Assembly: GCA_015231755.1 (NCBI GenBank)
Contig: JADGAZ010000008.1
Coordinates: 62,001 to 126,000 of the forward strand
Direction: 5' to 3'
Length of the DNA stretch: 64,000 bases
Source: Magnetococcales bacterium
GTDB taxonomy: Bacteria; Pseudomonadota; Magnetococcia; Magnetococcales; Magnetaquicoccaceae
In this document: in pieces, positions 29,066 to 39,462 of the stretch
Position numbering within the stretch: the stretch's first letter is position 1
How the letters are laid out: every line of letters begins with the position of its first letter
Made by a program: the position numbers and the translations under genes
Notes under the pieces: generated by a model
The model's input: only the letters and a program-made list of their open reading frames with translations
Databases searched by the model: none
What the model was told of the DNA's origin: nothing

Positions 29066-30427
29066 ATGAGCATGGTCCAAGAGTCTGGATGCCGCCCGAT
29101 CCAGCCAAACAATGCGCGGATCGAGGAGCATCCCTGTTATTCGGAAGGGGCCTCTCATCGCTACGCCCGCATGCATCTGCCGGTGGCCCCGGCGTGCAAC
29201 ATGCAGTGTCGTTATTGCAACCGGAAATTCGACTGTTCCAACGAATCCAGACCCGGGGTGGTTTCCGGGGTGCTAAACCCCGATCAGGCGGTGAAACGGG
29301 CCTGGGAGGCCAGACAGCGTTTGCCCCATCTGCGGGTGATCGGTTTTGCCGGACCCGGCGATCCCCTGGCCAACCGGGAACGGGTGTTCGCCACCTGCAA
29401 ACCGTTGCGCTCCTCGTTTCCCGATTGGCATTTGTGCCTGTCCACCAATGGGCTATGTCTGCCCGAATCGGTGAACGCGATCCTGGATCACGGCATTCAG
29501 CACGTCACCATCACCCTCAACGCCCTGGATCCCGAGGTGGGAGCGGCCATCTATTCGTGGATTTTCTGGAACAAAAAACGACGACGCGGGGTGGAAGCCG
29601 CCCACATTCTGTTGGAGCAGCAACTGGCGGGGCTGTCCGCCCTGATCGCCCGGGGGGTGTTGGTGAAAATCAACTCGGTGTTGATTCCCGGAGTCAACGA
29701 TCGACAGATCCCGGAAATCAACCGTCTGGTGAGCGAGGCCGGGGTGTTCAGTCACAACATCATGCCCCTGATCAGCGCCCCGGAGCATGGCACCTATTAC
29801 GGTGTCATGGGGATTCCCGGACCAAACGAGGCCCAATTGCAGCAGGTGCGGAGTCAATGTGGCGGAGCGGCCAAACTGATGACCCATTGCCGTCAGTGTC
29901 GGGCCGACGCGGTGGGATTGCTGGAGCAGGATCGTCAGGCGGAGTTGAACCGCTCCCCGGTGGAAGACAGTCGGGTCATTCCCATTCACCGCCCCACCCG
30001 ACGCGATCCGGTGGCCAACCCCCCATCACCGGTGGTGCTGGCCGTGGCCAGTCAATCCGGCGAGCGGGTGGATACCCATTTCGGGCACGCGGCATTTTTC
30101 CGGATCTACCGGGTAACGGGAGCGCAGATCGAACACCTGGGCGAACGTTTCGTGCCCCGTTATTGCCAGGGTGATGATCAATGCGAGGACAAGGACCACA
30201 CTCTGAAAGCCGTTTTGAATCTTCTGAACGACTGTCAGGGTGTGATCTGTGCCCGCATCGGCTTTGTCCCCTGGCAGGAGTTGCTGGAACGGGGCATCGA
30301 ACCGGTGAACAGCCATGCGGATCGGCCTGTGCTGGAAGCGTTGTCGCACACCGCGCGCCTGTTGCAGGACAAACACGCCATCCCCACCCCCAAGGTGGCC
30401 GCAGCCGGCATGAAAGGACGCGGCTGA
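29066..30427 (+). CDS. nifB: FeMo-cofactor biosynthesis radical SAM protein NifB
   Basis: Fuses [4Fe-4S] clusters and inserts carbide to make NifB-co; 453 residues. Radical-SAM cysteines are in the motif CNMQCRYC (44, 48, 51 from this start), after HPCYSEGASHRYARMHLPVAP. The rest of the barrel shows GFAGPGDPLAN and SVLIPGVND. A C-terminal NifX-like domain follows (from about residue 320, VVLAVASQSGERVDTHFGHA), typical of proteobacterial NifB. AAGGAG is seven bases before the ATG; an ATG two codons later is also possible, while one at 29024 would sit directly behind the promoter. Confidence 0.95.
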   Translation: MSMVQESGCRPIQPNNARIEEHPCYSEGASHRYARMHLPVAPACNMQCRYCNRKFDCSNESRPGVVSGVLNPDQAVKRAWEARQRLPHLRVIGFAGPGDPLANRERVFATCKPLRSSFPDWHLCLSTNGLCLPESVNAILDHGIQHVTITLNALDPEVGAAIYSWIFWNKKRRRGVEAAHILLEQQLAGLSALIARGVLVKINSVLIPGVNDRQIPEINRLVSEAGVFSHNIMPLISAPEHGTYYGVMGIPGPNEAQLQQVRSQCGGAAKLMTHCRQCRADAVGLLEQDRQAELNRSPVEDSRVIPIHRPTRRDPVANPPSPVVLAVASQSGERVDTHFGHAAFFRIYRVTGAQIEHLGERFVPRYCQGDDQCEDKDHTLKAVLNLLNDCQGVICARIGFVPWQELLERGIEPVNSHADRPVLEALSHTARLLQDKHAIPTPKVAAAGMKGRG

Positions 30428-30459
30428 AAACCAACACCCAATCGAGGAGCCTGAAAACC

Positions 30460-30720
30460 ATGATCGCCTTAATCATCACCGCCGAATGCATCGCCTGCTG
30501 GGCCTGTGAGCCCATTTGTCCCAACGCGGCCATCCGGGTCAAGAATGAGGTGTTCCGCATCGACAAAAAATCCTGCACCCGCTGCGAAGGATACGGCGAC
30601 CTGCCGCAATGTGTGGAAATCTGTCCGGTGGAAGGGGCCATCATCGACGATGAAGGAACCGCCATGAATCCTCCGGGCAGCCTGACCGGCATTCCCCCCA
30701 GGGAGCCACTGCCAGCCTGA
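30460..30720 (+). CDS. 2[4Fe-4S] ferredoxin downstream of nifB
   Basis: A small 86-residue ferredoxin: CIACWACEPICPNAAI (C-x2-C-x2-C-x3-CP) and CTRCEGYGDLPQCVEICPVEG (C-x2-C-x8-C-x3-C), the arrangement found in ferredoxins encoded after nifB (FdxN/NifB-associated group). The longer spacing in the second motif is typical of that group. GAGGAG is 10 bases upstream. Probably the electron donor for NifB or nitrogenase reductase. Confidence 0.92.
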   Translation: MIALIITAECIACWACEPICPNAAIRVKNEVFRIDKKSCTRCEGYGDLPQCVEICPVEGAIIDDEGTAMNPPGSLTGIPPREPLPA

Positions 30721-30748
30721 AATCACGCCAGCCTATGGAGCAAAGACC

Positions 30749-31348
30749 ATGGAACTGTCCACCGTGTGGCGTTCAACCCGTCCACCCTTTCATCACCGCA
30801 GGCTTGGCATCCATCCAACGCTGCTGGACGCGGCCCGACACAACCCGCTTGGGGTGTGGCTGGCCCGCATCATCAGTTCCTGGTTGAATGGAGATACGGC
30901 GTTGCCGGGTCATCTCGGTCTGGGAAGTCAGGCGTTCGCGGCGTTGATGCGCTACCATTTTCCCGGGATCACCCTGCCCAATCCGCTCCTGGATGGGCGG
31001 ACGACTCCGGACCCGCAACGCGCGCCGGAACGGGAGGCGCTGATCGAATTGTTGCGCGCACACTGCGTGCTGGGTTATCCGGATGCCGACTGGATGGCGC
31101 GGATCGTGGCGGAAGGGTGTCTGGGAGAGGATCATCTGTGGCAGGATCTGGGGTTGTGGGCGCGGGAGGATCTCTCCTCCCTGCTCCAGCATGCGTTCAC
31201 CCCCCTGGCGAGCCGCAATGTGAACGACATGAAATGGAAAAAATTCTTCTACAAGCAACTGTGCGAGGCGGCGGAGATTTCCCTGTGCCGGGCGCCGTCG
31301 TGCGACGCCTGTCGGGACTATGACCGGTGTTTCGGGCCGGAGAGATGA
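30749..31348 (+). CDS. nifQ: NifQ, molybdenum donor for FeMo-cofactor
   Basis: A 199-residue protein. The C-terminal cysteine motif C-x4-C-x2-C-x5-C (CRAPSCDACRDYDRCFG) holds the Fe-S/Mo cluster of NifQ. The upstream block NDMKWKKFFYKQLCE and GHLGLGSQAFAALMRYHFPG are also typical. Its stop overlaps the ATG of draG as ATGA. It fits in the nifB-fdx-nifQ operon, where NifQ delivers molybdenum to NifEN. Confidence 0.93.
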   Translation: MELSTVWRSTRPPFHHRRLGIHPTLLDAARHNPLGVWLARIISSWLNGDTALPGHLGLGSQAFAALMRYHFPGITLPNPLLDGRTTPDPQRAPEREALIELLRAHCVLGYPDADWMARIVAEGCLGEDHLWQDLGLWAREDLSSLLQHAFTPLASRNVNDMKWKKFFYKQLCEAAEISLCRAPSCDACRDYDRCFGPER

Positions 31349-32304
31349 TATCCCCCCGCTGGAGCCCGTTACAGAAACGGGCGGTGGGGGCTTATCTGGG
31401 GTTGGCGGTGGGAGACGCCCTGGGGGCCACGGTGGAATTCATGACCCCACGGGAAATCAAGGCCAACCATGGTCGGCACCGGGAGATCATCGGCGGGGGC
31501 TGGCTGGGACTCAAACCCGGTCACGTCACCGACGACACCACCATGAGTCTGGCACTGGGGGAGGCGATTCTGCGCAACCGCCGCATCGATCCGGTGGACG
31601 CGGCCCAGGCGTTCGACGCCTGGATGCGGGCCAAACCGGTGGATATCGGCAACACGGTGCGCCGGGGCATTCTGCATTTTCGCCGCACCGGGGCACCCCG
31701 CTCGCCACCGGGGGAGCAGGACGCGGGCAACGGTTCGTGCATGCGGGTATTGCCGGTAATTCTGGCCTGTCATGGGGGGACAGAGGAAAATCTCGACTTG
31801 GCCTGCCTGCATCAAGGCCGGGTGACCCATCACAATCCCCTGGCCGAGGCGGGAACCGAGTGCATGGCCCATCTGGTGCGCATGGCCCTGACCGGCATCC
31901 AGGTCTCCGACATGCTGTCTGGACCGGTACAACAATTGGTGTCGGCCTGGCCGGTTTTCCGTTTCCGGGTGCGACCGGAGATGAGCCATCCCTCTGGTTT
32001 TATCGCCGACACGCTGCGGGCAGTATTCCAAGGGTTTTTCGACTCCGACAGCTTCGAAGAGTGTGTCACCGACGTGGTCAATCTGGGTGGCGACGCCGAC
32101 ACCACCGGGGCCATTGCCGGCATGTTGGCCGGCGCCCATCACGGGGTGGAAGCGATCCCGAAACGATGGCTCAACGCCCTGCAACCCCAGGTGGTCGAGG
32201 GTTGTATACGTCAGGCTTTGGCTTTGATCCAATCCGCGCCCCTGCCCGTCATGCCCGAGGCGGGATGGTCAAATCCGGATGTGCGCATCACCGGGACAAG
32301 GTGA
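31345..32304 (+). CDS. draG: ADP-ribosyl-[dinitrogen reductase] hydrolase DraG
   Basis: A 319-residue ADP-ribosylglycohydrolase that removes ADP-ribose from NifH and reactivates nitrogenase. Diagnostic motifs: GLAVGDALGATVEFM near the start, the di-metal site residues in TDDTTMSLALGEAI, and GGDADTTGAIAGMLAGAHHG near the end; NLGGDADTTGA is the second metal-binding site. The ATG at 31345 overlaps the nifQ stop; an upstream GTG at 31327 would also work and has a better spaced neighbour. It ends 17 bases into the convergent draT 3' end. Confidence 0.94.
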   Translation: MISPRWSPLQKRAVGAYLGLAVGDALGATVEFMTPREIKANHGRHREIIGGGWLGLKPGHVTDDTTMSLALGEAILRNRRIDPVDAAQAFDAWMRAKPVDIGNTVRRGILHFRRTGAPRSPPGEQDAGNGSCMRVLPVILACHGGTEENLDLACLHQGRVTHHNPLAEAGTECMAHLVRMALTGIQVSDMLSGPVQQLVSAWPVFRFRVRPEMSHPSGFIADTLRAVFQGFFDSDSFEECVTDVVNLGGDADTTGAIAGMLAGAHHGVEAIPKRWLNALQPQVVEGCIRQALALIQSAPLPVMPEAGWSNPDVRITGTR

Positions 32305-33121
32305 CTTCGTACAACCCTCCGATCACCAGATACTCCTCTTCCCCTTTGAGCACGCCGGGCAACAGGGCGTTGAAAAACATGATTTTAGGTATTGGAACAT
32401 CCGTTTCCAAAATTTGATCCCCAAATTCATCTGCCCGTTCCCGATTGATGGTGAATGAACTAAGATTGTTGAGCAACACCACGCACAGCCGTCGTCCCAG
32501 TCTGGCGACCAGATCGTGTTCCGCCAGCCGGTTCACCCCGCGAAACAAGGTGACGTGTTGCTGCCGGGGCTGTTGCCGGACCAACTCATATTGACAATAG
32601 GTATACAGCAGATCCAATTGCCCTTCCAGATTATTGGTGTTGTAGACCCCCGCGCTTTGTTGCCTTAAGAATCTTTGGTAATCGTCACTTTCCGGCAGGA
32701 TGCGACCGCCGAAATAACGGGGTAGCAACCCGAAGCGCGACGCCACCCAGCCTTTCAACACCGCCCCTTCCCGACCATCCGGATCGAACAGCCAGCCGCG
32801 CAACACACTCAAATAATCCGCCTTGTTGCGGCGGATGCGGGATTGGGCGTTGAAGCCCGCGCTCTCCGGCGAGGCCAGGGAAAAATAAACCGCCAAGTAA
32901 TCCATAAACTGCACAGCCCGATCCTTCGGGTCGGAGAGACGCTCCAGACGCCAAAACAAATCCTTGTGGATGATGGCCACCCCATCCAGTTCCACCCGTT
33001 CGGGCCGCAACTGAAAATCCAAACTGGCCAACACCGACGAGGGGACGTTGCACCGGTTGAACCGGGTCCACGACTCTCTGGGAGGCGGCCAGGACTCCCC
33101 CACATCCACACGCTGCGGCAT
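32288..33121 (-). CDS. draT: NAD-dinitrogen-reductase ADP-ribosyltransferase DraT
   Basis: A 277-residue mono-ADP-ribosyltransferase that inactivates NifH in the dark or with ammonium. Family landmarks: RFNRCNVPSSVLASLDFQ near the start, PVELDGVAIIHKDLFW-like sequence, SRFGLLPRYFGGRI, and LFRGVNRLAEHD. The ATG at 33121 has GGGAG six bases upstream; a TTG at 33199 would add 26 residues. Unusually draT is not in one operon with draG: it is divergent from nifH and convergent with draG. Confidence 0.92.
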   Translation of the reverse strand: MPQRVDVGESWPPPRESWTRFNRCNVPSSVLASLDFQLRPERVELDGVAIIHKDLFWRLERLSDPKDRAVQFMDYLAVYFSLASPESAGFNAQSRIRRNKADYLSVLRGWLFDPDGREGAVLKGWVASRFGLLPRYFGGRILPESDDYQRFLRQQSAGVYNTNNLEGQLDLLYTYCQYELVRQQPRQQHVTLFRGVNRLAEHDLVARLGRRLCVVLLNNLSSFTINRERADEFGDQILETDVPIPKIMFFNALLPGVLKGEEEYLVIGGLYEVTLSR

Positions 33122-33213
33122 ACTCGCTCCCTTGCGGGCCAAAGGCACCCAAAACGATTGGTTTTTTCGATCCCGAAGTCTATCGACAATTCCTTCCAAA
33201 GCTCAATCCCTCT

Positions 33214-33229
33214 TGTGATTTTGTAGACA
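33214..33229. promoter_or_regulatory. NifA upstream activator site between draT and nifH
   Basis: TGT-GATTTTGTAG-ACA is a perfect TGT-N10-ACA match, extended as TTGT...ACAA. It lies about 106 bases before the nifH -24 element, the usual distance for a NifA site. The site is symmetric, so it could also help draT, though no clear -24/-12 element faces draT. Confidence 0.8.
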
Positions 33230-33299
33230 AACGGACATTCAGACGCTTCATGTCGTATTCCAGACCTGATTTCAGGCGTGGCGAAAGTCAATTTAATGA

Positions 33300-34316
<1,017 letters not shown>

Positions 34317-34327
34317 GGAGACGGGCC

Positions 34328-35779
34328 ATGTTGACACGTGACGAAGCGGAAAAATTGATTCAGGAGGTGCTGGCGGCCTATCCCCCGGAGGCCGCCGAAG
34401 ACCGGGCCAAACATCTGGCGGTGCTGGACGGAGAAGCCCTGGAAGGCGGTTGCGGCATCACAGCCAACCGCAAATCCCTGCCCGGCGTGATGACCATTCG
34501 CGGTTGCGCCTACGCCGGTTCCAAGGGGGTGGTCTGGGGACCGATCAAGGACATGATCCACATCTCCCATGGTCCGGTGGGATGTGGTCAATACTCCCGG
34601 GCGGGACGACGCAACTATTATGTGGGGACGACCGGGATCAACGCGTTCGGCACCATGAATTTCACCTCGGATTTCCAGGAGAAGGATATCGTCTTCGGCG
34701 GCGACAAGAAGCTCGCCAAACTGCTGGAAGAGGCCAACGCCTTGTTTCCCCTCAACAAGGGAATTTCCGTGCAATCCGAATGCCCGGTGGGTCTGATCGG
34801 CGACGACATCGAAGCCGTGGCCAAGAAAAAAAGCGTGGACCTGAACAAACCCATCGTGCCGGTGCGCTGCGAAGGCTTTCGCGGGGTCTCCCAGTCCTTG
34901 GGCCACCACATCGCCAACGACACCATCCGGGATTATATTCTCGACCGTCCCAAGGCCGATGACGGCATTCAAGCCGGTCCTTACGACGTGGCCATCATCG
35001 GGGATTACAACATCGGCGGGGATGCCTGGTCTTCCCGCATTCTGCTGGAGGAAATGGGATTGCAGGTGGTCGCCCAGTGGTCCGGGGATGGCACCCTCGC
35101 CGAACTGGAACGGACTCCCAAGGTGCGGCTGAATCTGGTGCATTGTTACCGCTCCATGAACTACATCAGCCGTCACATGGAGACCAAATACGGCATTCCC
35201 TGGCTGGAATACAACTTTTTCGGGCCTTCCAGGATCGCCGACTCGTTGCGCCGCATCGCCGCCCGCTTCGATGACCGCATCAAGGCCGGCGCGGAAGCGG
35301 TGATCGCCAAATATCAACCCATGGCCGATGCCATCACCAACCGTTTCCGGCCCCGTCTGGAGGGCAAACGGGTGATGCTGTATGTCGGCGGATTGCGTCC
35401 CCGGCATGTGATCGGCGCCTATGAGGATCTGGGCATGGAGGTGGTGGGCACCGGTTATGAATTCGGCCACAACGACGACTACGACCGCACCCAGGTGGAT
35501 TTGAAAAACACCACGCTGATCTATGACGACGCCTCCGGCTACGAGTTGGAGCGTTTTGTGGAACGGGTGCGTCCGGATCTGATCGGATCGGGCATCAAGG
35601 AGAAATATGTCTTCCAGAAGATGGGCATTCCCTTCCGGCAGATGCACTCCTGGGACTATTCCGGCCCTTATCACGGTTACGACGGTTACGCCATTTTCGC
35701 ACGGGACATGGATATGACCATCAACAACCCCTGCTGGAAAATGATGACGCCTCCCTGGCGTCAGCCCAACGCCGCGTGA
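34328..35779 (+). CDS. nifD: Nitrogenase MoFe protein alpha chain NifD
   Basis: 483 residues. P-cluster cysteines are at 60 (RGCAYAG), 86 (GPVGCGQYS) and 152 ([11 protein letters not shown]); the FeMo-cofactor cysteine is Cys273 ([10 protein letters not shown]) and the cofactor histidine is in [13 protein letters not shown] near 440. The length and [13 protein letters not shown] are those of a Mo-nitrogenase rather than V- or Fe-only forms. AAGGAG sits eight bases upstream, 11 bases after nifH. Confidence 0.97.
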   Translation: MLTRDEAEKLIQEVLAAYPPEAAEDRAKHLAVLDGEALEGGCGITANRKSLPGVMTIRGCAYAGSKGVVWGPIKDMIHISHGPVGCGQYSRAGRRNYYVGTTGINAFGTMNFTSDFQEKDIVFGGDKKLAKLLEEANALFPLNKGISVQSECPVGLIGDDIEAVAKKKSVDLNKPIVPVRCEGFRGVSQSLGHHIANDTIRDYILDRPKADDGIQAGPYDVAIIGDYNIGGDAWSSRILLEEMGLQVVAQWSGDGTLAELERTPKVRLNLVHCYRSMNYISRHMETKYGIPWLEYNFFGPSRIADSLRRIAARFDDRIKAGAEAVIAKYQPMADAITNRFRPRLEGKRVMLYVGGLRPRHVIGAYEDLGMEVVGTGYEFGHNDDYDRTQVDLKNTTLIYDDASGYELERFVERVRPDLIGSGIKEKYVFQKMGIPFRQMHSWDYSGPYHGYDGYAIFARDMDMTINNPCWKMMTPPWRQPNAA

Positions 35780-35855
35780 ACCCAAAAAGAAAAAATCTCA
35801 ATGTTCCACTGTCTTTCGTGTCTGCGGATGAGCAGCACGGGAGGGGAGACCCACC

Positions 35856-37427
35856 ATGAATCAAACCGCGGAAAAGATCATTCCCTGTTATCCCCTTTTC
35901 CAACAACCGGAATACCGTGACACCCTGAGAAAAAAGGGGGAAGAGTACGAAAACCGGGAACCGAAAGCCAAAATCGACGAAACCTTCGCCTGGAGTACCT
36001 CGCCGGAATATCAGGCGCTGAATTTCCAGCGGGAGGCGTTGACCGTCAATCCCGCCAAGGCCTGTCAGCCTCTGGGGGCGGTACTGTGCGCGTTAGGCTT
36101 TCACGCCACCTTGCCTTACGTGCATGGCAGTCAGGGCTGCACCGCCTATTTTCGCACCTATTTCAATCGCCATTTCAAAGAGCCGGTGGCTTGCGTCTCC
36201 GACTCCATGACCGAAGACGCGGCGGTGTTCGGCGGTCAGAAGAACATGTTCGCCGGTCTGCAAAACGCCAAGGCGCTGTACGAACCGGAGATGATCGCCG
36301 TTTCGTCCACCTGCATGGCGGAGGTGATCGGGGATGACCTGAACGCTTTCATCACCAACACCAAAAAAGATGGCCGCATCCCCACCGACTTCCCCACCCC
36401 CTACGCCCACACCCCGAGTTTCATCGGCAGCCATTTGACCGGGTGGGACAACATGCTGGAGGGGATTTTGCGCTATTTCACCCTCAACGCCATGGCCGAC
36501 AAGGTGCCGGGCAAGAGTGGCAAGATCAATCTGGTGGCGGGATTCGAGGGGTATCTGGGCAATTTCCGGGTGTTGAAACGCATGATGCAGGAGATGGGGG
36601 TTTCGGCCACCTTACTGTCCGACCCGGAGGCGGTACTGGATACGCCGGCGGATGGCAAATACCGCATGTATGCCGGAGGCACCACCCAGGACGAGATCAG
36701 ACAGGCTCCCAACGCCATCGACACCTTGTTTCTGCAACCGTGGGGAGCCGACAAAAGCAAGAAATTCGTCAAGGAGACCTGGAACCATCCGGTGACCAGC
36801 GTGGATGCGCCCTATGGTCTGGCGGCCACGGATCGCTTCCTGATGACCATCTCCCAACTGACCGGTCAGCCCATCCCCGCCTCCCTGGAACTGGAGCGTG
36901 GCCGACTGCTGGACATGATGGCCGACTCCCACGCCTGGTTGCATGGTCGCAAGTTTTCGGTATACGGCGACCCGGATTTTGTCATGGGCATGGCCCGTTT
37001 TCTCATGGAACTGGGCGCCGAGCCTGTGCATCTGTTGAGCCACAACGCCAACAAACGCTGGGGCAAGGCCATGGAACAATTGCTGGCCTCTTCCCCCTAC
37101 GGCAAAGGGGCGGAGGTGCATTTCGGTCGGGATTTGTGGCATCTGCGCTCCCTGCTGTTTGAAAAGAAGCCCGATTTCCTGATTGGCAACTCCTACGGCA
37201 AGTTCATTCAACGCGACACCCTGCACAAGGGCAAGGAGTTTGAAGTGCCGTTGATCCGCATCGGATTTCCCATTTTCGACCGGCACCATCTTCATCGTCA
37301 CACCACTCTGGGTTACGAAGGGGCCATGTACCTGCTGACCACCCTGGTCAACGCGGTGCTGGAACGGCTCGACGAGGATACCCGGGGCATGGCGGAGACC
37401 GACTACAACTATGATTTGATTCGATAG
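35856..37427 (+). CDS. nifK: Nitrogenase MoFe protein beta chain NifK
   Basis: 523 residues, full length. P-cluster cysteine contexts PAKACQPLGAVL, GSQGCTAYFRTYFNRHFKEP and SSTCMAEVIGDDL are present, as is the long N-terminal arm typical of Mo-type NifK. The start has GGAGGGGAG a few bases upstream and is 76 bases after nifD. With NifD it forms the MoFe tetramer that reduces N2. Confidence 0.97.
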   Translation: MNQTAEKIIPCYPLFQQPEYRDTLRKKGEEYENREPKAKIDETFAWSTSPEYQALNFQREALTVNPAKACQPLGAVLCALGFHATLPYVHGSQGCTAYFRTYFNRHFKEPVACVSDSMTEDAAVFGGQKNMFAGLQNAKALYEPEMIAVSSTCMAEVIGDDLNAFITNTKKDGRIPTDFPTPYAHTPSFIGSHLTGWDNMLEGILRYFTLNAMADKVPGKSGKINLVAGFEGYLGNFRVLKRMMQEMGVSATLLSDPEAVLDTPADGKYRMYAGGTTQDEIRQAPNAIDTLFLQPWGADKSKKFVKETWNHPVTSVDAPYGLAATDRFLMTISQLTGQPIPASLELERGRLLDMMADSHAWLHGRKFSVYGDPDFVMGMARFLMELGAEPVHLLSHNANKRWGKAMEQLLASSPYGKGAEVHFGRDLWHLRSLLFEKKPDFLIGNSYGKFIQRDTLHKGKEFEVPLIRIGFPIFDRHHLHRHTTLGYEGAMYLLTTLVNAVLERLDEDTRGMAETDYNYDLIR

Positions 37428-37436
37428 GGGGTGTGC

Positions 37437-37649
37437 GTGCCAGAGATCATGTTGAGACACAATGAACGGGGGGAACTGCTGTGCTATGTGCCCAAAAAGG
37501 ATCTCGAAGCGGTCGTGCGAACCGTGGAGTTCGATCAGGACGACCGGTGGGGAGGCACCCTGAGTCTCGCCAATGGGGAAAAGCTCTATCTGGAACCTTT
37601 GACCCAACGACCGCTGATCCCTGTCACCTTTCGTGTACGCAAATTGTGA
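37437..37649 (+). CDS. nifT: NifT/FixU-type small protein
   Basis: A 70-residue protein with the NifT pattern (EIMLRHNERGELLCYVPKKDLE, then WGGTLSLANGEKLYLEP). I chose the GTG at 37437 because the family begins MPxxMxR and AGGGGG lies just upstream; a GTG at 37431 or the ATG at 37449 are alternatives. It follows nifK by 9 bases, the usual position. The function of NifT is not established; it is dispensable in the diazotrophs tested. Confidence 0.88.
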   Translation: MPEIMLRHNERGELLCYVPKKDLEAVVRTVEFDQDDRWGGTLSLANGEKLYLEPLTQRPLIPVTFRVRKL

Positions 37650-37664
37650 ACCAGGAGTAAAACC

Positions 37665-38342
37665 ATGACCGTTTCAGTCCAGGAGTTGACCGAAGAGCTG
37701 GCCTTGCGCATCGGTTTGGCCAGTCGGGAATTGTCGCTGCCTTCGCCCCGCGTCCTGATCACGCGGTTGCAGGAGCTGTTTGGAGGTCAACTCCCGGACC
37801 AGGAACGGTTGAAAACCCTGACCCCCTGTCAGTTGCGCCCTTTGTTGCAACAGGATCTGCCCGATCTCACGGGCAAGACCCTCAAATCCGCCCTGCACTG
37901 GTTGACCAGTTGGGAACCGGAGGTCGCCAACCCGGTTAAGGATTCCGCCGCGCCTGTGGCGGATCATCCCCCGGATGGGGTGGTACGGGTGGCCATGGCC
38001 AGCATGGGTCATGGTCGGCTGGATGGCCATTTCGCCTCATGCAGCCACTTCATGATTCATGATGTCACCTCCGACGGGATACGCCGGGTGACGGAGCGCG
38101 CCCTTCCCCTGACGGACGAAAAGCGGGACAAGGTGGAAAGCCGTCTGGCCCTGATCCGGGACTGTCGGATTCTGGTGGCGACCAGCATCGGCGGACCGGC
38201 AGCCGCCAGAGTGACCCGCGCAGGTCTGTTGCCTCTCAAGGTGACAGACGGCATGACCGCCACGGCATGGCTGGAGGATCTGCGACAGGTCCTGGCCACC
38301 ACCCCACCGCCCTGGCTGAAACGGATCATGCATGGGGATTGA
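37665..38342 (+). CDS. nifY: NifY/NafY-type dinitrogenase assembly protein
   Basis: A 225-residue protein with an N-terminal helical (SAM-like) domain (residues 1-85) and a C-terminal cofactor-binding domain of the NifX/NafY family (from about 105, VVRVAMASMGHGRLDGHFASCSHFMIHDV). This two-domain build is that of NafY/NifY proteins, which hold apo-NifDK and insert FeMo-cofactor. It is last in the nifHDKTY unit, 15 bases after nifT. Confidence 0.85.
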   Translation: MTVSVQELTEELALRIGLASRELSLPSPRVLITRLQELFGGQLPDQERLKTLTPCQLRPLLQQDLPDLTGKTLKSALHWLTSWEPEVANPVKDSAAPVADHPPDGVVRVAMASMGHGRLDGHFASCSHFMIHDVTSDGIRRVTERALPLTDEKRDKVESRLALIRDCRILVATSIGGPAAARVTRAGLLPLKVTDGMTATAWLEDLRQVLATTPPPWLKRIMHGD

Positions 38343-38561
38343 CGCAGAAGGTGATGCCCGTTTTGCACCATGCGGCCATTCCGGGCATCAAGAAGCCGTC
38401 GGGCTTGCGGGGACGGGTGAGCGTTTGTGGTGGGGTGTGGAGGTATTGAAACGCCATGGACAGGATGGCGGGAACGATCAGGGGAAATTTTCTGATACGC
38501 TGAAGGCAAGGATCTGGTATCATGGTTCCGTCATTCACATTGATTCTCGAAGACTCCGACC

Positions 38562-38741
38562 ATGAGCGCCTCCATTGCCACGTTTGACACCTTGAAATTT
38601 GTCCACCGTTTGCGTGATGCCGGGGTGGATGTGACCAACCCCGAAGCGCGCCCATTCACCGGGGGGATATCCTGGATCCGGTCGAGGGTCATCCCGCAGG
38701 GGACTTTTTTCGATGTGGGAATGATGGGGGATCTGGTATGA
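38562..38741 (+). pseudogene. DUF1640-like N-terminal fragment joined to a 67-bp repeat
   Basis: A 59-codon frame. The first 22 codons (MSASIATFDTLKFVHRLRDAG) resemble the start of the DUF1640-type gene just downstream (ATVTFDTLELVESLEAAG), then the frame passes without a break into repeat copy 1. The original downstream coding part is missing, so this is a truncated paralog. Expression is unlikely. Confidence 0.55.
38632..38698 (+). repeat. 67-bp interspersed repeat, copy 1
   Basis: Begins TGACCAACCCCGAAGCGCGC and ends with GGTCATCCCGCA. It differs from copy 2 at 39223-39289 at about three or four positions (TTCACC for TCTACC, CCTGG for CATGG). Read in one frame both copies encode TNPEARP-TGGISW-like sequence, but no independent gene is evident. 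Confidence 0.85.
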
Positions 38742-38778
38742 TGAGGCCTCATCCACACATAAATCCGGAGCAATCACC

Positions 38779-39066
38779 ATGGCCACCGTCACTTTCGATA
38801 CCCTGGAACTGGTTGAATCTCTTGAGGCTGCCGGATTCACCAAAGAGCAATCCAAGGGTGTCGTCAACGCCTTCAAAAAGGCTCAAGACGTTTCCTTCAA
38901 AGAACTCGCCACCAGGGGAGACATCAAGGAGCTGGAAATGCGAATGGATGCCAAGTTCGAAAAAGAACTCGCCCCAATTCGTACCGATCTCCTGCTGATC
39001 AAATGGATGCTGGCCCTGGTGATCACAGCCACAGTGCTTCCCGCCTTGAGAACACTCTTTGGATGA
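38779..39066 (+). CDS. DUF1640-type coiled-coil protein with C-terminal membrane anchor
   Basis: A 95-residue protein: N-terminal FDTLELVESLEAAGFTKEQSKGVVNAF, a charged helical middle (ATRGDIKELEMRMDAKFEKEL), and a single hydrophobic C-terminal helix (WMLALVITATVLPALRTLF). This is the DUF1640/CCDC90-like layout common as small multi-copy genes in some proteobacteria. Function unknown. It lies between the two 67-bp repeats and its flanks carry fragments of paralogs. Confidence 0.75.
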   Translation: MATVTFDTLELVESLEAAGFTKEQSKGVVNAFKKAQDVSFKELATRGDIKELEMRMDAKFEKELAPIRTDLLLIKWMLALVITATVLPALRTLFG

Positions 39067-39075
39067 CGCGCCTGA

Positions 39076-39225
39076 ATGAACTGGTCCCGCGCAAAAGCCC
39101 CCAACGAACTTGAGTTGGCCACCAAGAAAAATCTGCAAGTCGAACTCGCCCCACTCAAATGGGGCATGGCTGGATGCGTTGCCGGAATCGTCACGCTCAT
39201 CCTCCAATCGTTCTTCCTGCACTGA
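39076..39225 (+). pseudogene. Fragment of a second DUF1640-like gene (C-terminal part)
   Basis: A 49-codon frame with NELELATKKNLQVELAPLKWGMAGCVAGIVTLILQSFF: a DUF1640-like coiled-coil piece and a membrane helix, lacking the N-terminal third. It starts 9 bases after the intact gene and ends inside repeat copy 2. It may be a remnant; a real mini-protein cannot be excluded. Confidence 0.45.
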
Positions 39226-39289
39226 CCAACCCCGAAGCGCGCCCATCTACCGGGGGGATATCATGGATCCGGTCGAGGGTCATCCCGCA
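39223..39289 (+). repeat. 67-bp interspersed repeat, copy 2
   Basis: Same 67-base element as 38632-38698, in the same orientation, 591 bases downstream. The two copies bracket the intact DUF1640-type gene and the fragment after it. Confidence 0.85.
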
Positions 39290-39462
39290 CCCGCGAGGCA
39301 TTTTCCGTTTTTTCAATAATGGGACGTGGCCATCACGGATGGTGACTACTTTTTGAATGCTGGGAGTGGCAAACTGTCCACCTTGACCATGGAACCCGAT
39401 GCCATGCTTGACGAGGATTTTCAGTAGCCTGACTCATTAATTTGGTCAAGAAATAGCGTTCA

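Noticed and set aside
38332-38565. Frame between nifY and the DUF1640 fragment
   Set aside because: Overlaps nifY's end, no ribosome site, no family; treated as non-coding spacer.
38632-39289. Two 67-bp repeats as CRISPR or attachment sites
   Set aside because: Only two copies, no spacer array and no integrase between them; kept as interspersed repeats.
39326-39427. Short frame VAITDGDYF... before the DUF6615-like gene
   Set aside because: 34 codons, no ribosome site and no recognisable family; possibly the tail of a decayed gene.
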